From the NCBI GenBank assembly GCA_036345935.2, contig JADWOT020000235.1, positions 109,001 through 173,000 of the forward strand: a stretch of DNA of 64,000 nt, in the 5' to 3' direction. This stretch comes from Taenia hydatigena. Lineage: Eukaryota > Platyhelminthes > Cestoda > Cyclophyllidea > Taeniidae. Within the stretch, counting starts at the first letter, position 1; each line of letters opens with the position of its first letter. Made by a program: the position numbers and the translations under genes. The notes beneath the pieces were generated by a model, which saw only the letters and a list, made by a program, of their open reading frames with translations, had not been told where the DNA came from and made no database searches. Shown here piece by piece: positions 12,060 to 25,400 of the stretch.

Positions 12060-12153
12060 CTTCTCTACAGAAATTGAGTCCGCATCAGGATGCTGTTCCA
12101 TCTCCACGATTTCGCCCATCCGCATGCCGATGCGACTGATGTCAACGAACGAA
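12060..12153 (-). CDS. EMAP II-type tRNA-binding domain, N-terminal exon
   Basis: This exon encodes 31 residues including VDISRIGMRMGEIVEMEQ and the invariant HPDADS box followed by ISVEK. That is the first strand pair of the EMAP II/Arc1p OB fold; the VDISR start resembles AIMP1 more than tyrosyl-tRNA synthetase. The 3' end joins in phase 0 to VDLG of the exon ending at 10430, so the two form one domain. The 5' acceptor (ataaag) has a poor polypyrimidine tract, and in-frame stops lie just upstream. I found no upstream coding exon: the next 900 bases upstream are repeat R1. This may be part of a functional gene with distant 5' exons or an old pseudogene. Confidence 0.8.
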
Positions 12154-12384
12154 CTTTATCTTTTTGCCCACCCTTTAAAAGGCTTTGGTTTAGCATTACG
12201 AGAGAGATGCCTCATATCTGAGTTAAAAGTAGAGTTTGGCTGCTGTCGCCTCCATGAATAGGGTGCATAAAATGCAACATGACACTCCTACTGACATTAA
12301 GCAAATTGATAAGTTAATATCTCTAAGACGACACCAACCTGCAAGCTCGGGTCCTGTAAAAATTATTAAAATTGAGGCATGTTT

Positions 12385-13070
12385 ATAACAGCTTTGCTAA
12401 ATACTTTAGATTTCAGACAGTTTCTTTTGTTTATTCTTAGTTTATTGCACTTTCTAATTCAGGTTTTGGTTTTTATCCAATGGCTATTTGTTGCGTCAGA
12501 AAAGGCGGTTTATTTATCCTAACTTTATTATGTGGATTTTAATGGCCCTGTCTTTAGTTTACTATTTTGTTCCATTTATTTGGTCAAGTCATTTTGAAAG
12601 TCTGTAATTGCACTATGTTTCTGATATTGTGAGACGTTATTTTAAGTTGCTTTTCTTAATCCTTAACTTATGTTTCTTCTCCCTTTCTACTCACAAAGCA
12701 ATGAAACTTTTGTATATCAATCAGCCACGTTGACAAGTCCACAAAGGAGCGACCTCGTTCAATAAGCAGATTGCTAAATGTGTTGGCGAAGTACACTACT
12801 AGTTTGGGTTGTTTTCTTTTGTCGGATTGTTTCGGTTGTTCCCTAGAGAAGCCTCTTTTACGACTTCGCACATCTACGGTCAAAAACTAAATCATCACAT
12901 CCTTTTTCAAGACAGCTCGTCGGAACAATTTAGGCACTAACGATATAAAAAGCAAGCCTCTAAAGTCTTTTAACAAACTACTTAGTTGCGTAGAGGTCAA
13001 TGTGCCGTGGTTTTATCCTATCCTCCACGAAGTATACTTCCTTCTCACATTGCGTTGCACATGCGCGTGA
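12385..13070 (+). repeat. Dispersed repeat R1, copy 2
   Basis: Diverged direct copy of 4880-5560 (see that entry). It lies 230 bases from an EMAP II-domain exon, as copy 1 lies near the AIMP1-like exon. Confidence 0.65.
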
Positions 13071-13434
13071 TACTTGCGTCCCTTATATGTGCTTTGTAGG
13101 CCAGGGGTGGGAGGGCATTTTCATCCTGGTCGGAGGGCAGCGTGGTCGCACTTCTGAGGCTAGCACATCCTCCTCCTTGGGGCCCCAACGTAGTTGCTCC
13201 ATATCAGCCTTCTACATATAATAAAGATGTCTGGAACATAAACCTATTAATATTTCATACCGAGAATTGTTGTTAACACGTTCAGTCTTTACCCTTTAGC
13301 TTTACCTTACACATATTTCCTTACCAAGTGTAGCTTACTACAAAGCACAGCCCAGAATACTTTGATGAATCCGAGTATTCGGAATGATCTTCATTATTAA
13401 GTGTACTTGAAGAAGTCCATGGCAAATGGATGCA

Positions 13435-13740
13435 CTGAGGGCTGTGTATCTTTGCAATAAAAAAGAGCAGTGGTTGGGAGTTGCCTCCACTCACGGCAAC
13501 TTATTTGCACGCACAAGATTATCGACTGATCAGACAAGGGTGGCCGACAAGGGAACCATAAGGTTACATGGCGTGAATTGATTCTGATAAATAATGTGCC
13601 AACTCTGAATGTTTGTAATAATACAGACTCTGTCCTAAAATGCAAAAGCCACAGAATCATTACGCCTGCGGGGTCCAAAAATGAGTAGAAGCAAATTTCG
13701 TGTCACACTATGCAGGATGCTCTTATGTGAACGACAGCAT
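13435..13740 (+). repeat. Dispersed repeat R2, copy 1
   Basis: Matches 22080-22400 in the same orientation. Shared stretches include gattttat/gattatcgactgatc-gacaag, ggtggcc/ctggccg and gtgtcacacta/tgtcacacta. Open frames differ between the copies, so it is not a conserved coding region. Confidence 0.55.
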
Positions 13741-16700
13741 CTTTCGAAGAAAAAGACTTGCTCTCGACGCGGTAAAGTTTGTTCCATGACGTCAGAGAGT
13801 GTTGAATTCCGCCTTCTTCATCAATAAGCTCTTGTGACGTGAACTATTACAGATTTAATTAATCTTACTTCACGTTCCATCGAAGTGACTATTTAGACGA
13901 GTGCTATCTCTGACCGCAAACTTAATGGGTAAGCATTAAAGGGACAGTCACCAAGTTGACTGTAAATAAGTCCCTTCTCCCTTCCCTTTCACTACCCTAC
14001 CTTCCAATACCTACCCCCTTTCAGCCATCTGATTGCTGCTGTACAATGATGTAGTTACACTCGATGATGGCCTTTCAATTAGTAGTAAAAATTTGGGGCC
14101 AAGGGTAATATAGACCCTTCTTAATTCCACTTGGGGGAGCAATTTTAATCTTTGAGCGAACATTCAGTGATGCATTACTTTCATTTGCAAACATTTTAAT
14201 GTTCGCTCTGGTCGCCGTATTTTATCCATAATAACCTATGCTCCCTAGATAAAATGATGTAGACCTTAGCTATGGTCGGGTTACTCAGAAGTATCAGTGT
14301 TATTGCCACGTTGTCGGGTGCTGTTGAACCCGGAACTCTCCATTTACATCCTTGTTTCGCTTTTACAATGTCTTTTGGTTCGTTGATCTTCGAACTCTAA
14401 CACAAAAAGGTTGACTTTATTATTGATTACTGTATGGCAGCTTCTGCACCGATCATATCAATCGAACAAAATGACGTCCTTCTTTTTAACATTTGGTGTT
14501 CATTTGACATGTTTTGCGCTGGCTAATCTTAAGCGAGTCATTGAGTTTCTTGGCTATCTGGATTTTAAAACACCTGTAATGGAAGTGTCAAAAATACCGG
14601 GAAATGCAGGAAAGATTTCTTAGCTTCGCCAAAATCTGAGGAGACTTCAGATACAGAAGAGTGCTCATTTGTCACTACTCTACCTCACATGCAATGAAGT
14701 GAGGTCACAACAATGTGCATCTCACTAAGGGAAATTCTCGACCAATTTAACTTAATGAATGGATTTTGTGGCCGAGTTTCTATCAAAACCAACGGCACTT
14801 CGACTACCGCCCCTAATACACACACCAATAGCACCGTAATCGGCGATGTTAGTGTCCTAATTATGGTGCATATAGAAGATGATTAAATCAGACCCGCTTT
14901 CCTGATTTCCTTTAACTCAACTCGTCACTTTACAACCTCTGAGTAGTAATGGTGGGAGGGGACCTTGTTAATTGCACTCCAAATAACTAGATTAAAGAGA
15001 CCAGTTGTTGAGGTCACTCCTTTGCGAAAGGGCTTATCTCCAATTCGACATAATTCATGGTGTGGACTATCTGCATATGACGGGAAGGAGCAAAGTGATT
15101 ACACGTGGCTGATAATAATTAACTGCACCTTATAAGATGATATTTTTCCTGATTTAGTTATAGCTAATCAGTGCTAACTGTGCGACGCTAGGGAATGGAG
15201 GTTGATAATCTCATGGATTTGCCATTAGCTTTGCAAAAGCTACATCCATGCATGCCAATGGAGTGTGAGACCATTGGTCTTAAGCCTCATCTACGTTGTA
15301 ACGCTGGAGAGGAGATGCAGAATCGCATCTTGGCAAGACGCATACCTTGGTGGCAAATTTTGTTGGGACTCATGTTCATTATTTTCAGAGAACAAGTTCA
15401 GTTTTAGAATCGCTCTGCAGTAATAGCTAAAAGACCCAATAGACGCCATTTTTATACTAAAAATAATCTTACCTGCCAATAAAACTTTAAATGCGAATCC
15501 ATACCATTTTACTACAAGTTTTAGAACTATTATATATTTGAGCTGAATTTTAACAAATGCTGCACAATTGAGGTAAAGAATGAGCATTTAATTTGGTCGC
15601 AGTGGAGGATACTTTACTGGCCATACTCTATACTATAATACTATATTACTCTCTTACTTACTCATTCTCCCTCTAATTCATCCATTTGCCTACTTACCAA
15701 CCCATCCCTCCTGCTTTTCTTATATGACTATGCCAGCACACACACGCACACAGCACTTTCCTCTACTTATCATTCTCTCATTCTTGCCAAATCACGTCAT
15801 CTGCACTTCCTTTATTCCCATTCTACGAACGTCAGTGCTAAGTGCAATAAAAACACACTTGTTTGTGCATTTGCCACTGCAGTGCTGGTATCAGCATCCC
15901 GTTAAACGCCAATATCAAAGGAATCATGAGGCCGCGGCTGATGGCGGCACTATCAATTTAACTTGCTTTGCTTAATTAAATACAGTAGCACAAACGACAC
16001 TGTTTACGCATAAGAGGCGAGCGAAGACGATGAGATGCAAAGGTGTTCCGATGTGTGCGATGCCACAAATGCATAGGAAAGGAAGTAGATGAATTGAGAG
16101 CAGGGTCGAAATGGAGAGAATTGTACAACGGTAGAACGCGATAAAACCCATCAATGGCACGACACGTACTACAACCTTCGCCGGTGCGACAGCTAACCTG
16201 GCGAGACGTAGCATAACCTCATGATGCGACAGAACTCATAGGTTGCCACCCCGTGCGATCACTCACGTCTGTAATATCAGTTGATGGGCATGATATGGTT
16301 ATCAAGCGGTGATCAAATATCCACAGCGAAACACTGATGTTTTGTAACTACACTGTCACGGTCTGATTCATAAGAAGATGGAATGCGCTTGGCAAATTTG
16401 TCCTACCATTGGTCAAAAGTGCGTTTAATCATGAAATATGCTGCCGCGAAATCTCATCGGTCGCGTGCACAAACAGCCCTTCTACTCGTGGAGGTATGTT
16501 CGGTGCTGTACTGCTTGTGGTGTGTTTTGGGTCTACGGATCCGTTCTAGGAAATAAATTCTCATGTTATGAATCGCTCATTCTCTGGAAGATTAATTATT
16601 TCTCTTCTAACCAGCTATGAGCGTCGCCAGTATTCATGCGCTCAATATGAGACGCTTTTCTGCATTTAATGGTGCTCTTTCATACCGTCAGTGTTGCTCG

Positions 16701-19700
16701 TGAAGTTAGATTTCTATCAAGTCATTGAGAAATCGAGGTGAAAATGCGGCGATTTATAATGCACGAAAATGACTGCTGCGAATGAAATAAGGATAGTTTT
16801 GAAATTTTGACAGTTCATGGACAAAGTTGGTATGCAAAAGGCCCCGTTATTTTGAGGTTGAACTGCGGCCACGCAGGCAAGTCATTATACCTAATGGAAA
16901 CCGAGACAAAATTGGCAGAAGTCCACGACAAGCATGGACATGGTTTTCTTTCAGCGTCCATATTTGGTATGTATTTAGTAGTCACTGCATATGCAAAGAA
17001 TCGGCATTGCCAGTTGTGCATGCATTTTAGCCCATTCACCCGTCAGTAAGGCACTTGCCACACTATTGCGCTGTGGTGATTATTCAGAATGCGGAGGAGA
17101 AGGATAATGCATAAGTGGTGCTGAGTAGGCTAAGTAATGGGACATGAGCGCTACCCACGAAAATGGAGGTGACGAAGAAGTAGGTGCAAGGGGGTATGCC
17201 AATCAGGAAAAAATATAAATGAAAATAAAATCTAACAACCAGCCAAGATGATAGAGTGCAAGGTTTTGCTAAAAGAGGCAAAACAAACCTTACATTTTCA
17301 GGCTTTGTGCACTTGACCAACCAAAATTTGGCGCGAAATTTCATTGCTGGCATTTTCGCAACTAACTGCTGATGAGGAAATTTTAGTGTTCTGCTTTAGA
17401 AATCAAAAAATTTGCAGCTTCTATAATGAATGGAAGGAAAATTCGTAAGAGAGGCGTGATTCCTTTTCAAGCAAATCGATGTCTGCATAATCATAGCTAC
17501 TCTAATCCAGACGGCAGCAAAATGTAGCAAGGTTATTTCGAAGCAGTTTGCTGCCTATAATCATATGAGCAAATAGAATCCGTTTTTAAACCGTTAAACC
17601 ACGTACCTATATTATGGCCTACGCTTACACTCGTGATCTTCTATAAATTGAACCAAAGAGAAACAGTAATACATGAAAACTGTCATTTAAGGTTGTAAAA
17701 TAAATATTCAGCATAAATGCTTACCAACGGTCAGAATAATAATTGCATAACATGCAGCTAGCAGGTATTTTGGGTCATATGCCATGTTTCGGTAAATGGC
17801 ATGGAGGGTTTCTTGCTCAATCCTAAAAGTGAGGTGCTTACTTTTTTAAAAGTTGGATTGAGTGATGATGTTGAGGCTGCTTTGCTGTGTAACTAATGCA
17901 GGCTCTGCAAAAATACATGTGAGGTGGGTGCATACCGCCTGCACCTCTTGTTTACGGCGTCCAGCATTTCCTTTTGCTTACATGATCCGAGTCGACACTC
18001 GACTCTTTACAAACTGTATGTGCTAATGAGATGGGACAACTAGACGCTTTGGAGATCCAAAACCCCCTTGTCTTTACAAAACTTTACTCCTTAGAGAGTG
18101 CTTGGCACGTTTTCCTCTGCTGTCGTGCGCTTACAAGAGAATGCAAGAAAGCTCTCGCATGCCAGTACTCTGTGTATCTCTTTGTTGACGTCCAGCAGTA
18201 GCTTCGCTCAAAATGCTGGTACGCATTAGATTGTGGCCTGATTCTGATGCAGATGGTGAGAGGCACAGCATCTGCGTTACGATGCGTATTTCTTTTCCTG
18301 TACTGCTGTGCATAATTGCACTGCGGCTGCTCTCCTCACCAATATGCGGGCAAGCCATCTATTCCTTTAATTATTTTGGGCTATGCGAATGCCTGATGAT
18401 TCCTACTCGCTATTAAAATTCTTCTCTCTCAGATTATGCATAAAGTGACACACCATCACCTTATTTTGTTTAGTCTGGTAGTTCCCTTCATGTCCTTTTC
18501 AAGGAATACGACGGCCACAGCCGCATATTTTAAAGTAATTCATTGTTTTAATCCACTCTTCACTTAGACGCGTTCTTGGCTTACTTTTGATAAAATAATG
18601 ATTAAGGTCCAAACAGACTTGGAATGTGCCATAAGCATTTATTTAAAAAAAATGTGGCAAGGACTAGTAATTTAGGATCCACCGGTTGCTGATTAATTTC
18701 TTTGACAACAATGAAATAGTATAAGGCAGTCTCGCACAGTGTTACTAAGAGGTTTTGTGAATTAGGGATAAGCAACTAAAGTCTATTCGCATTATTGCGT
18801 CACTGACCAACCTGAGCCACTGCAGAATTTGTTGCTCAGGAAATAAAAGCCAGAACTTTGAGGAAATTAGATCATTGAATTAAATGCAGTGCATAGGGAG
18901 GTGAAGCTTGCCCATGAAGCGTCAGCGACGAAATCGAGAAGTTGCTTGTCTGATGCGCTTCACATCAGGCGCTTCTGTCAAGTCCTCTTCTTTCGCCCAT
19001 TCATCAATTTTAAACGCCTTGTAACAGATTCTACTTTGACAATCTACCCTCGTTGATGCTAATTGGAATGTGAAAAGGTGAGAACCTTCCTTTTATTTGC
19101 AAAATATCCACGAGCTTCATCGCAGTCAAAGCCACAAAGAACGGGCTTAAACAAAGGCCAAAACTGGTAAAAAGGAAAATAGCACAAAAGAACGTAAAGA
19201 CAATGGTCGAGGGTGCAACCTATCCGATTACTCTACCGTCTAATGATCAGCTGCTGGTCACTCTTATATTTCCCATGCCGCCGCAAGGAAAGCAAGCTCA
19301 GCACATAATTCTCATTGCATTTTTTTCGGAAATCTGCGTGTTGGAGCCCAAACAACTCGGGTATAACAATAGCGATAGCTGTTGTCTGTTGCAGCAGACG
19401 CGTGTGTAATGCATCACATTATGTGATTGCCTTTGCGCGTCTGAATGCTGGTGGCACGGGATCCTCAAGCATGCCTCTGCCGATAGCTGCCACAGTCATA
19501 CAAAGGTGGCTATGCTTGCTAATTACCTATCCTCCGTGTATTAATTAAGAAAGTGAAGAACTCAAAACCATGTTTGGATAATAACACAAGCAAAGTTTGG
19601 GAAGGATGAAGACAGCGGTAGTACTATCTGAAGGCTGTAGATGATGGGATTGGATTAGTAAGTGAGAAGTGCGGCAACAAGAAAATAGGAACCAGCCAAC

Positions 19701-21490
19701 TTATAATGAGTACCTATTCAGCAGCTTCGACATTCCAACTTAAAATGCAGTTGCAAAGACTTTTCAGAATATTTCTTAGCCGGCGATTCCTTAATCAACT
19801 ATGTTCAAAGACAAATGGCAACATTTAGAGGGGATATATACTTCCCTGTCAATAAGGCCATTCCACGGTATAGCCACCTATCGCAGCCCCATCTCATCTG
19901 GCCATTTCGTGCACCATATCGTTAAATTTCACGTGGCTGCCCCATCGCGGTACTAGCCGTCATACCCATTTAATGGCACCGTGTGCTGAATTGGCAACAC
20001 GACAATTTAGACCACCCTGCGAAGTAAAAGACTGTGAGTTCACTCAAGCTGTGTTCAGCCTTCTCGCCTTCCTGGCGTACATGCTCCTGTGCAAAGCAGT
20101 CAGGAGCATTTCGTTTTCTTCTCCTTATAACACAACCCTTCCTCCTCAAACCCATCTACCCGACAACTTGTAAGATAAGCGTTCACCACCTTTCAAAGCT
20201 ATTGTCAAGGCTAAGTAGTAGCATTCCACTCTTTAACAATCCACAGCACATTCAGCAGTAGGATTGGAGTACCAAATGAAGACGGTACTTTGAATTGCAC
20301 TTCACTTACGTTAATAAACTACAATTCAACAAAATTAAAACACTTTTACACCTACTGATGTAAAACATGCCGCAGCCGCCATTTGATCGTAAAAATTGTC
20401 TGCGGTTGTGCAACAAAACACCTCCATCACCAAAGCATGCATATGAACTGCAGCATCCTTAACTTCTCTCCTTCCCAGAGACGAAAAGAGACATCATACT
20501 CGGATAGAACACATATACATGTATTTAACATACCAACGACCCACTCCATTAAGGTGCAACGACGAGGCAAATAGATGGCTCCATCACTGAAACCCCCCAT
20601 CCAACAAACCACCGATGCACTACATAGTCGCCTCCGCCATGTTCAGTACCATCCTCCACGCTCTCCTCGGCAAGAGTTCTGAGTTCTCAGCCCCCTCATC
20701 TTCCATGGTGTGAGCAAAATCCCGTATGGGATGGAGCAATGTGCTAGCCGTCAAGCGTTTCCATGACCAGTGAAGGATATACGAGCCTAAAAGCAAAAGG
20801 CCAAACTCCTGTTAACAATACGGCACCACGACAACTATAGCGACAGAATAGTTAAGATTTAATATAGCTGCCAGTCCGAAATCTACTGTCACATCGTAAA
20901 CATGCAGATACAAGCCCAACCACTTGTCTCAGGCAATGGAACTATACTCAATACCATTAACTGGCAGATGACCATTGAAACGCTCAAAAGAATCCAAAAA
21001 TAGTACAATCTTATGTGGCATAAGCTGTGTAGGTGAGAAGCTGCAGAGGCAAGTAGAGCATGAAGTCGTTGGGCATTTTATGTTTCGCTTACAAATAAAG
21101 TGCACCTGACAAATAAGTCGTCCCACTCACTGCAGCGATCACACGTGGACGTCATTTGAATGCCTCTGGAAAGTTACCCATGCGTGGACACGGGCCAATA
21201 ACTTGCGTCTTAAGCCCTAAACATCAGGCAAGCGATTATCGAAAATGGAAATGAATTGCACAGGGAATAATGCATATCAAAGCATCGTAACATAACTGTC
21301 CTTCTAATTACTTCACACTTCATATCGGCAAAAGCAACAAAATCTCAACATCTCAGAGTAAAAGGCAAGCAAGCGAAACTGTTAATCGTGAGACGATAAC
21401 ATATAATTTAACTTATCTGACATGCGCGCAAAGTAACCGGTTCACTCCAGTTTTCGCTCCCGCGTGGAACCCACGCAGCGTACTAAGACG
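13741..21490. other. No firm gene; scattered repeat fragments
   Basis: Nothing recognisable is encoded. A short stretch at 15250-15330 (cttaagcctcatctac...) resembles the reverse strand of about 43570-43640, and 17270-17345 resembles 52865-52935 (ggctttgtgcacttgaccaaccaa), so further old interspersed repeats are present. The frame at 19203-19409 has a plausible start but no splice-site or homology support. Confidence 0.4.
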
Positions 21491-21494
21491 TTCA

Positions 21495-22062
21495 TAAGTG
21501 TGCAGATGGGAAGGAGAGGCTAGTGAAAGGGTAAGATGGACTAGGGAACTTGCCTCCCAGGCGTGATCCCTCGTTTGGTCCGTCATTATTAGTAAGTTGG
21601 ACATGCAAGCGAAATCGTCTCGCATAACCGGATTATACGAAATTAATTTATTTTCCTAAAGACATCTCAATTTTGATCAAAAGTTCGTTTCCCAGGCGAA
21701 TCGTGTTGGGCATGCACAGCTTGTGGAAAACTCTGGTTGACTAAGTACGGTTTGAACTGCCATGGCAACACACCTCAACAGTGATTGTAGCCGCAATGCA
21801 CCTTGATCAAGTGGTAGGCATGCATCTCAAATTTTGTTGACTTTAATGCAGACGAATTGTAGTAGAACGAGCAATCATCAGTTTGAACTCTTTTACGACA
21901 CACAGCATGAGGGCTATGAGGAACAAATTCCAACCTTCAATTTTGACTTGAACATTGGGAGAAGCTGGCTATTTCAACGTTAGCAATAAACTACTTTGGG
22001 TTTTCGGTGATCACTTCTTCAGCCAATCGCCTTAAACACAATTGCCATAATTAAATTTACTT
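21495..22062 (+). repeat. Dispersed repeat R4, copy 1
   Basis: Matches 28905-29465 in the same orientation, with shared blocks at cagatgggaagg-gaggc, gcgtgat-cc-tttggtc-gtcatta, the cacacct box and ttttcagc/cttcagccaatt-g-cttaaacacaa. An R2 copy follows it immediately. Confidence 0.6.
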
Positions 22063-22074
22063 AGGACTGTGCAT

Positions 22075-22400
22075 ACTTCGCAAGGGCAAAACAGAGCATT
22101 GGTTAAGGGTGCCTCCGCCCACGACCGCCTATCAACACGCATGATTTTATTGACTGATCGGACAAGGCTGGCCGGGAAGGGGTTTAAGGTTGCACAATGC
22201 AAGTGGATGCTAGTAACTCACGCAATGACCTTGAATATTGGCGCACGGAACGTTTGTATTTGCACAGAAGCGACTAACCTTTTACTATTGTGTCCTCAAA
22301 TCCAAAAACTACAGGGTCACCACGCCTGTAGAGTCCGAAAAATGAGTGAAAGTATGTTTATTGTCACACTACGTAGAATATTCTTGGCTAAAAGGCATGA
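22075..22400 (+). repeat. Dispersed repeat R2, copy 2
   Basis: Direct diverged copy of 13435-13740. The 123-codon open frame that runs through it is not conserved in the other copy and is not called as a gene. Confidence 0.55.
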
Positions 22401-25400
22401 TCTCATGAAGAGCAAAAACATACGAATAAAACCAGCGTGAGCTAATGGATATGATGATGGATGTGAGCATAAGATTTCGAAATTTGATTCCCGTAGCAGA
22501 TTCTTTGCTAACATCACTAATATAACCGTCCTGCCGTTGGTGACATCAGTGAGGAACCAGAAATAAACGATGTGATTTTGGACATATGCGTGCCTGGAAG
22601 CGCGTGGCTGTAAAACCGATCAAGTGACAAAGACTATGAGGCTGATCTTGCGTGGTATTTTCTAGCTGTTGCTACATTGGTGTCCGCGTAGGTTTGGCTT
22701 CAAGCATCATGACTATAAGTCGACAGCGTTAATAGCTATACCATGGAATCGCCGGGAATAGCAGTCACCTATTGTTCCATTAATCAATAGCTCAGTCGTT
22801 CTTTTGCTTTGGCCTGGTTATTCGATCGATTTGAGGTAGGAGCTCATTACGAAGCATGTGAACAGCGCAGAGTGAGGTGGATTTGATATGAGCTGAGTGG
22901 ATGATGGCAACTTTCCGCCGATGCACGTTAGAAGTGTAGACACAGAATGTAACAATCGCTGGTAAACGGCAGGGTGGAGGACTGAAGTAGTTGAGGGCCT
23001 GCGGTTCAGCTTTATAGAAGTATGATTCACACCGTGGGTAGCGGATGTTCCGAGTTCGAATTCCGGCTGTCTGCATTTTTCGCTTTCCTTTTCCCATTCC
23101 TTTCCACACTTATTAGTGTGCATTGATTGCCTTTTGCCGTGCGGTGGCCTAGACGGCAGGATGTGACAGTACGATGTGCTCTGATTAAGATATGTACTGC
23201 TAGAGGATGGAATGAGACGAGACCACGTTGTCAACTGATATGTTATGATGCGCTTCGATAGGATAGAATGTGATTTGATGAGTTACGATATTTTGGCATG
23301 CCAAAGACGATGCAAGAGTAGTTGGCTAAAAAATTTAATGGTAAAAGTGCATTGATGTGAATTTTGCAACAGAGGTGGCTAGTCTTTATACCCAGGCGAA
23401 TTTAAATGTAGAATTCAAGTACACATAGGGCTTAAGGACTACATGCTCGGTTGATTCTTCCAATGCAAAAACGGAAGTTTTTGCAAGCATGGTGTCTTCG
23501 ATGCCTAAGCAGAGACGCAGTATGTATTTGATGGTGTTTATAAAGCTCAAATAAAATGATATGTTTTATGCTTGAGCAATTGCTCGCAATCCAGTCAACT
23601 TTGGGTCGTTTTTTTCTTTTTTTGGAGCTAGTTGTGCTTTTAGCCTTACTCGCATACCTCGCCGGATTCAGACACTAAATATGTGTACAGCCCATGAGTG
23701 AATAAGGAAGAGGCGGTGAGAAATGTTCTTTGCGTTTAGAACAAGCTCACGACAGCAATATCTATTCCATTGAGGAGTGTGTGTATTTTAATGATTGCAA
23801 GACTATTTTTTATCAACCTTTTATTCAACGGACAGAATAGTGATATAAATGGTGACTCTGAAGCACCACAATTATTTCGAAGCAGCCGGTTAGAAGAATG
23901 CGACCTGTGGACCTTTGCATTTACTCGCCATCTGCTGCTTAGCAGAGATCAAGTGTTTGCTGATTCATGAGCTAATAGCTTTCCTTTACTCTCCATGCTT
24001 TGTTGCCCTACCTTTAAACACTCATATTTTGCCTATGCTTGGCGAAAATTGCGGTTGACCGATATTAACGCAAGGGCGGGTTTCGGAATGCGTGTCTTAT
24101 TCCTCTATCTTTTCTCACTTACACTTCGCCAATTATGGACCAGCTACTCTACACTTTAGAGGATTCGTGCCTTGTGATTTTTAAGAAAACACCAATGAGC
24201 GCTTTACGAACTCATTCCCTATTGAAATATCCAAGCCAGTTTGTGCTTATCTAAATTAAAAATTTTCCTTTTTACGAACGTGCTATTCCACAGACTAATC
24301 AGGCTCAATCGAAATAAGCCATATGTGTTATCATTCCTCTACCTTAAAGCCCTACACGTTGTTATTACAATCTAGATCGTTAGCATTGTTAATAAGTGAT
24401 TAGGGTAGATCAACTCGTCTGGAAGAATATTCGCGGTGTGCCTAACATCAAGATGGGGAACGTCACTGTGCATAAGTGCGTGAAGTCTAAGTGCGCTACT
24501 GCTCGGGACGTGGTCGATGCCTTTAAACGCGTAAATCATGCTGTCCAAGCCCTCGATGTCTGAGGAGATTCGTAGCTGAATGGTAGGCGAGTGGAGAGAT
24601 TGTAGTAGGTATTGTAAGAACGCTGTGACGGCCCATTACGGCGCCAACCTCAGCACTACATTGCGCATTGCACTCATCATTGTTTCGACAAAGATGTCTG
24701 TAAGCCGGTGGAGAGGGACAGAATAGCGTAGCTGACGAATATTTTAAGATTATTGATAAGCTTTTGTTAGACAGTCACCAGCCTGATTCTATTGTCACCT
24801 CATTTTCCACCTCATTTCCTTGCCCTCCGCCATTCTCTCCCGCATTTGACTCGCTCATGCCTTCACTCCTATGCATTACTTCAGCAGTAGCGATGGACGG
24901 AAAACCAGGCTGACTGATTACTGGTGGGATGGATTGCGCATCAAATATCAGTAATGGCAGGCGTGTCGTTGCTGTTAGTCCTGATGGTAATAGTCGTGGT
25001 CGTGAAGGTCGGTTGAATACCAAAAAATAAATGTAAATATACATCTGAATATATGATGGCGTATTCCGGTAAGTTCCACGCGTCTGCTCACGGAATTAGG
25101 CAGTAAATCAGCAGCTTGCTTTTTGTTTAATGATAAAAAGGCGACCAAAATAAACAGTAAGGGCGGGTTTCCTCTTCTTTTTGTGTATACCTCGCCTCCT
25201 CCACGAGGCGTTGCGTTGCGTTAAGTTTAATTGCGCTGACATAAGCTAAGGCTTTACTATTTTACGTTTGGACATTGGGGTTCACGTTGCAGACTCCTTT
25301 GAGCAAGAAAATACTAAAAATCGCATGTTACGAAAAGTGTATTCCATTCGGCCAGCTGGCTAATTGCTAAGCTAACGCATCTGGCCATCTGTTTTTTCAA

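Noticed and set aside
22069..22440. 123-codon plus-strand open frame
   Set aside because: It lies in repeat R2, and the frame is not kept in the copy at 13435-13740.
22818..23234. 138-codon minus-strand open frame
   Set aside because: It runs antisense through a tRNA-like B box and SINE-like sequence. The peptide is of the kind produced by such repeats, and the length is within chance expectation.
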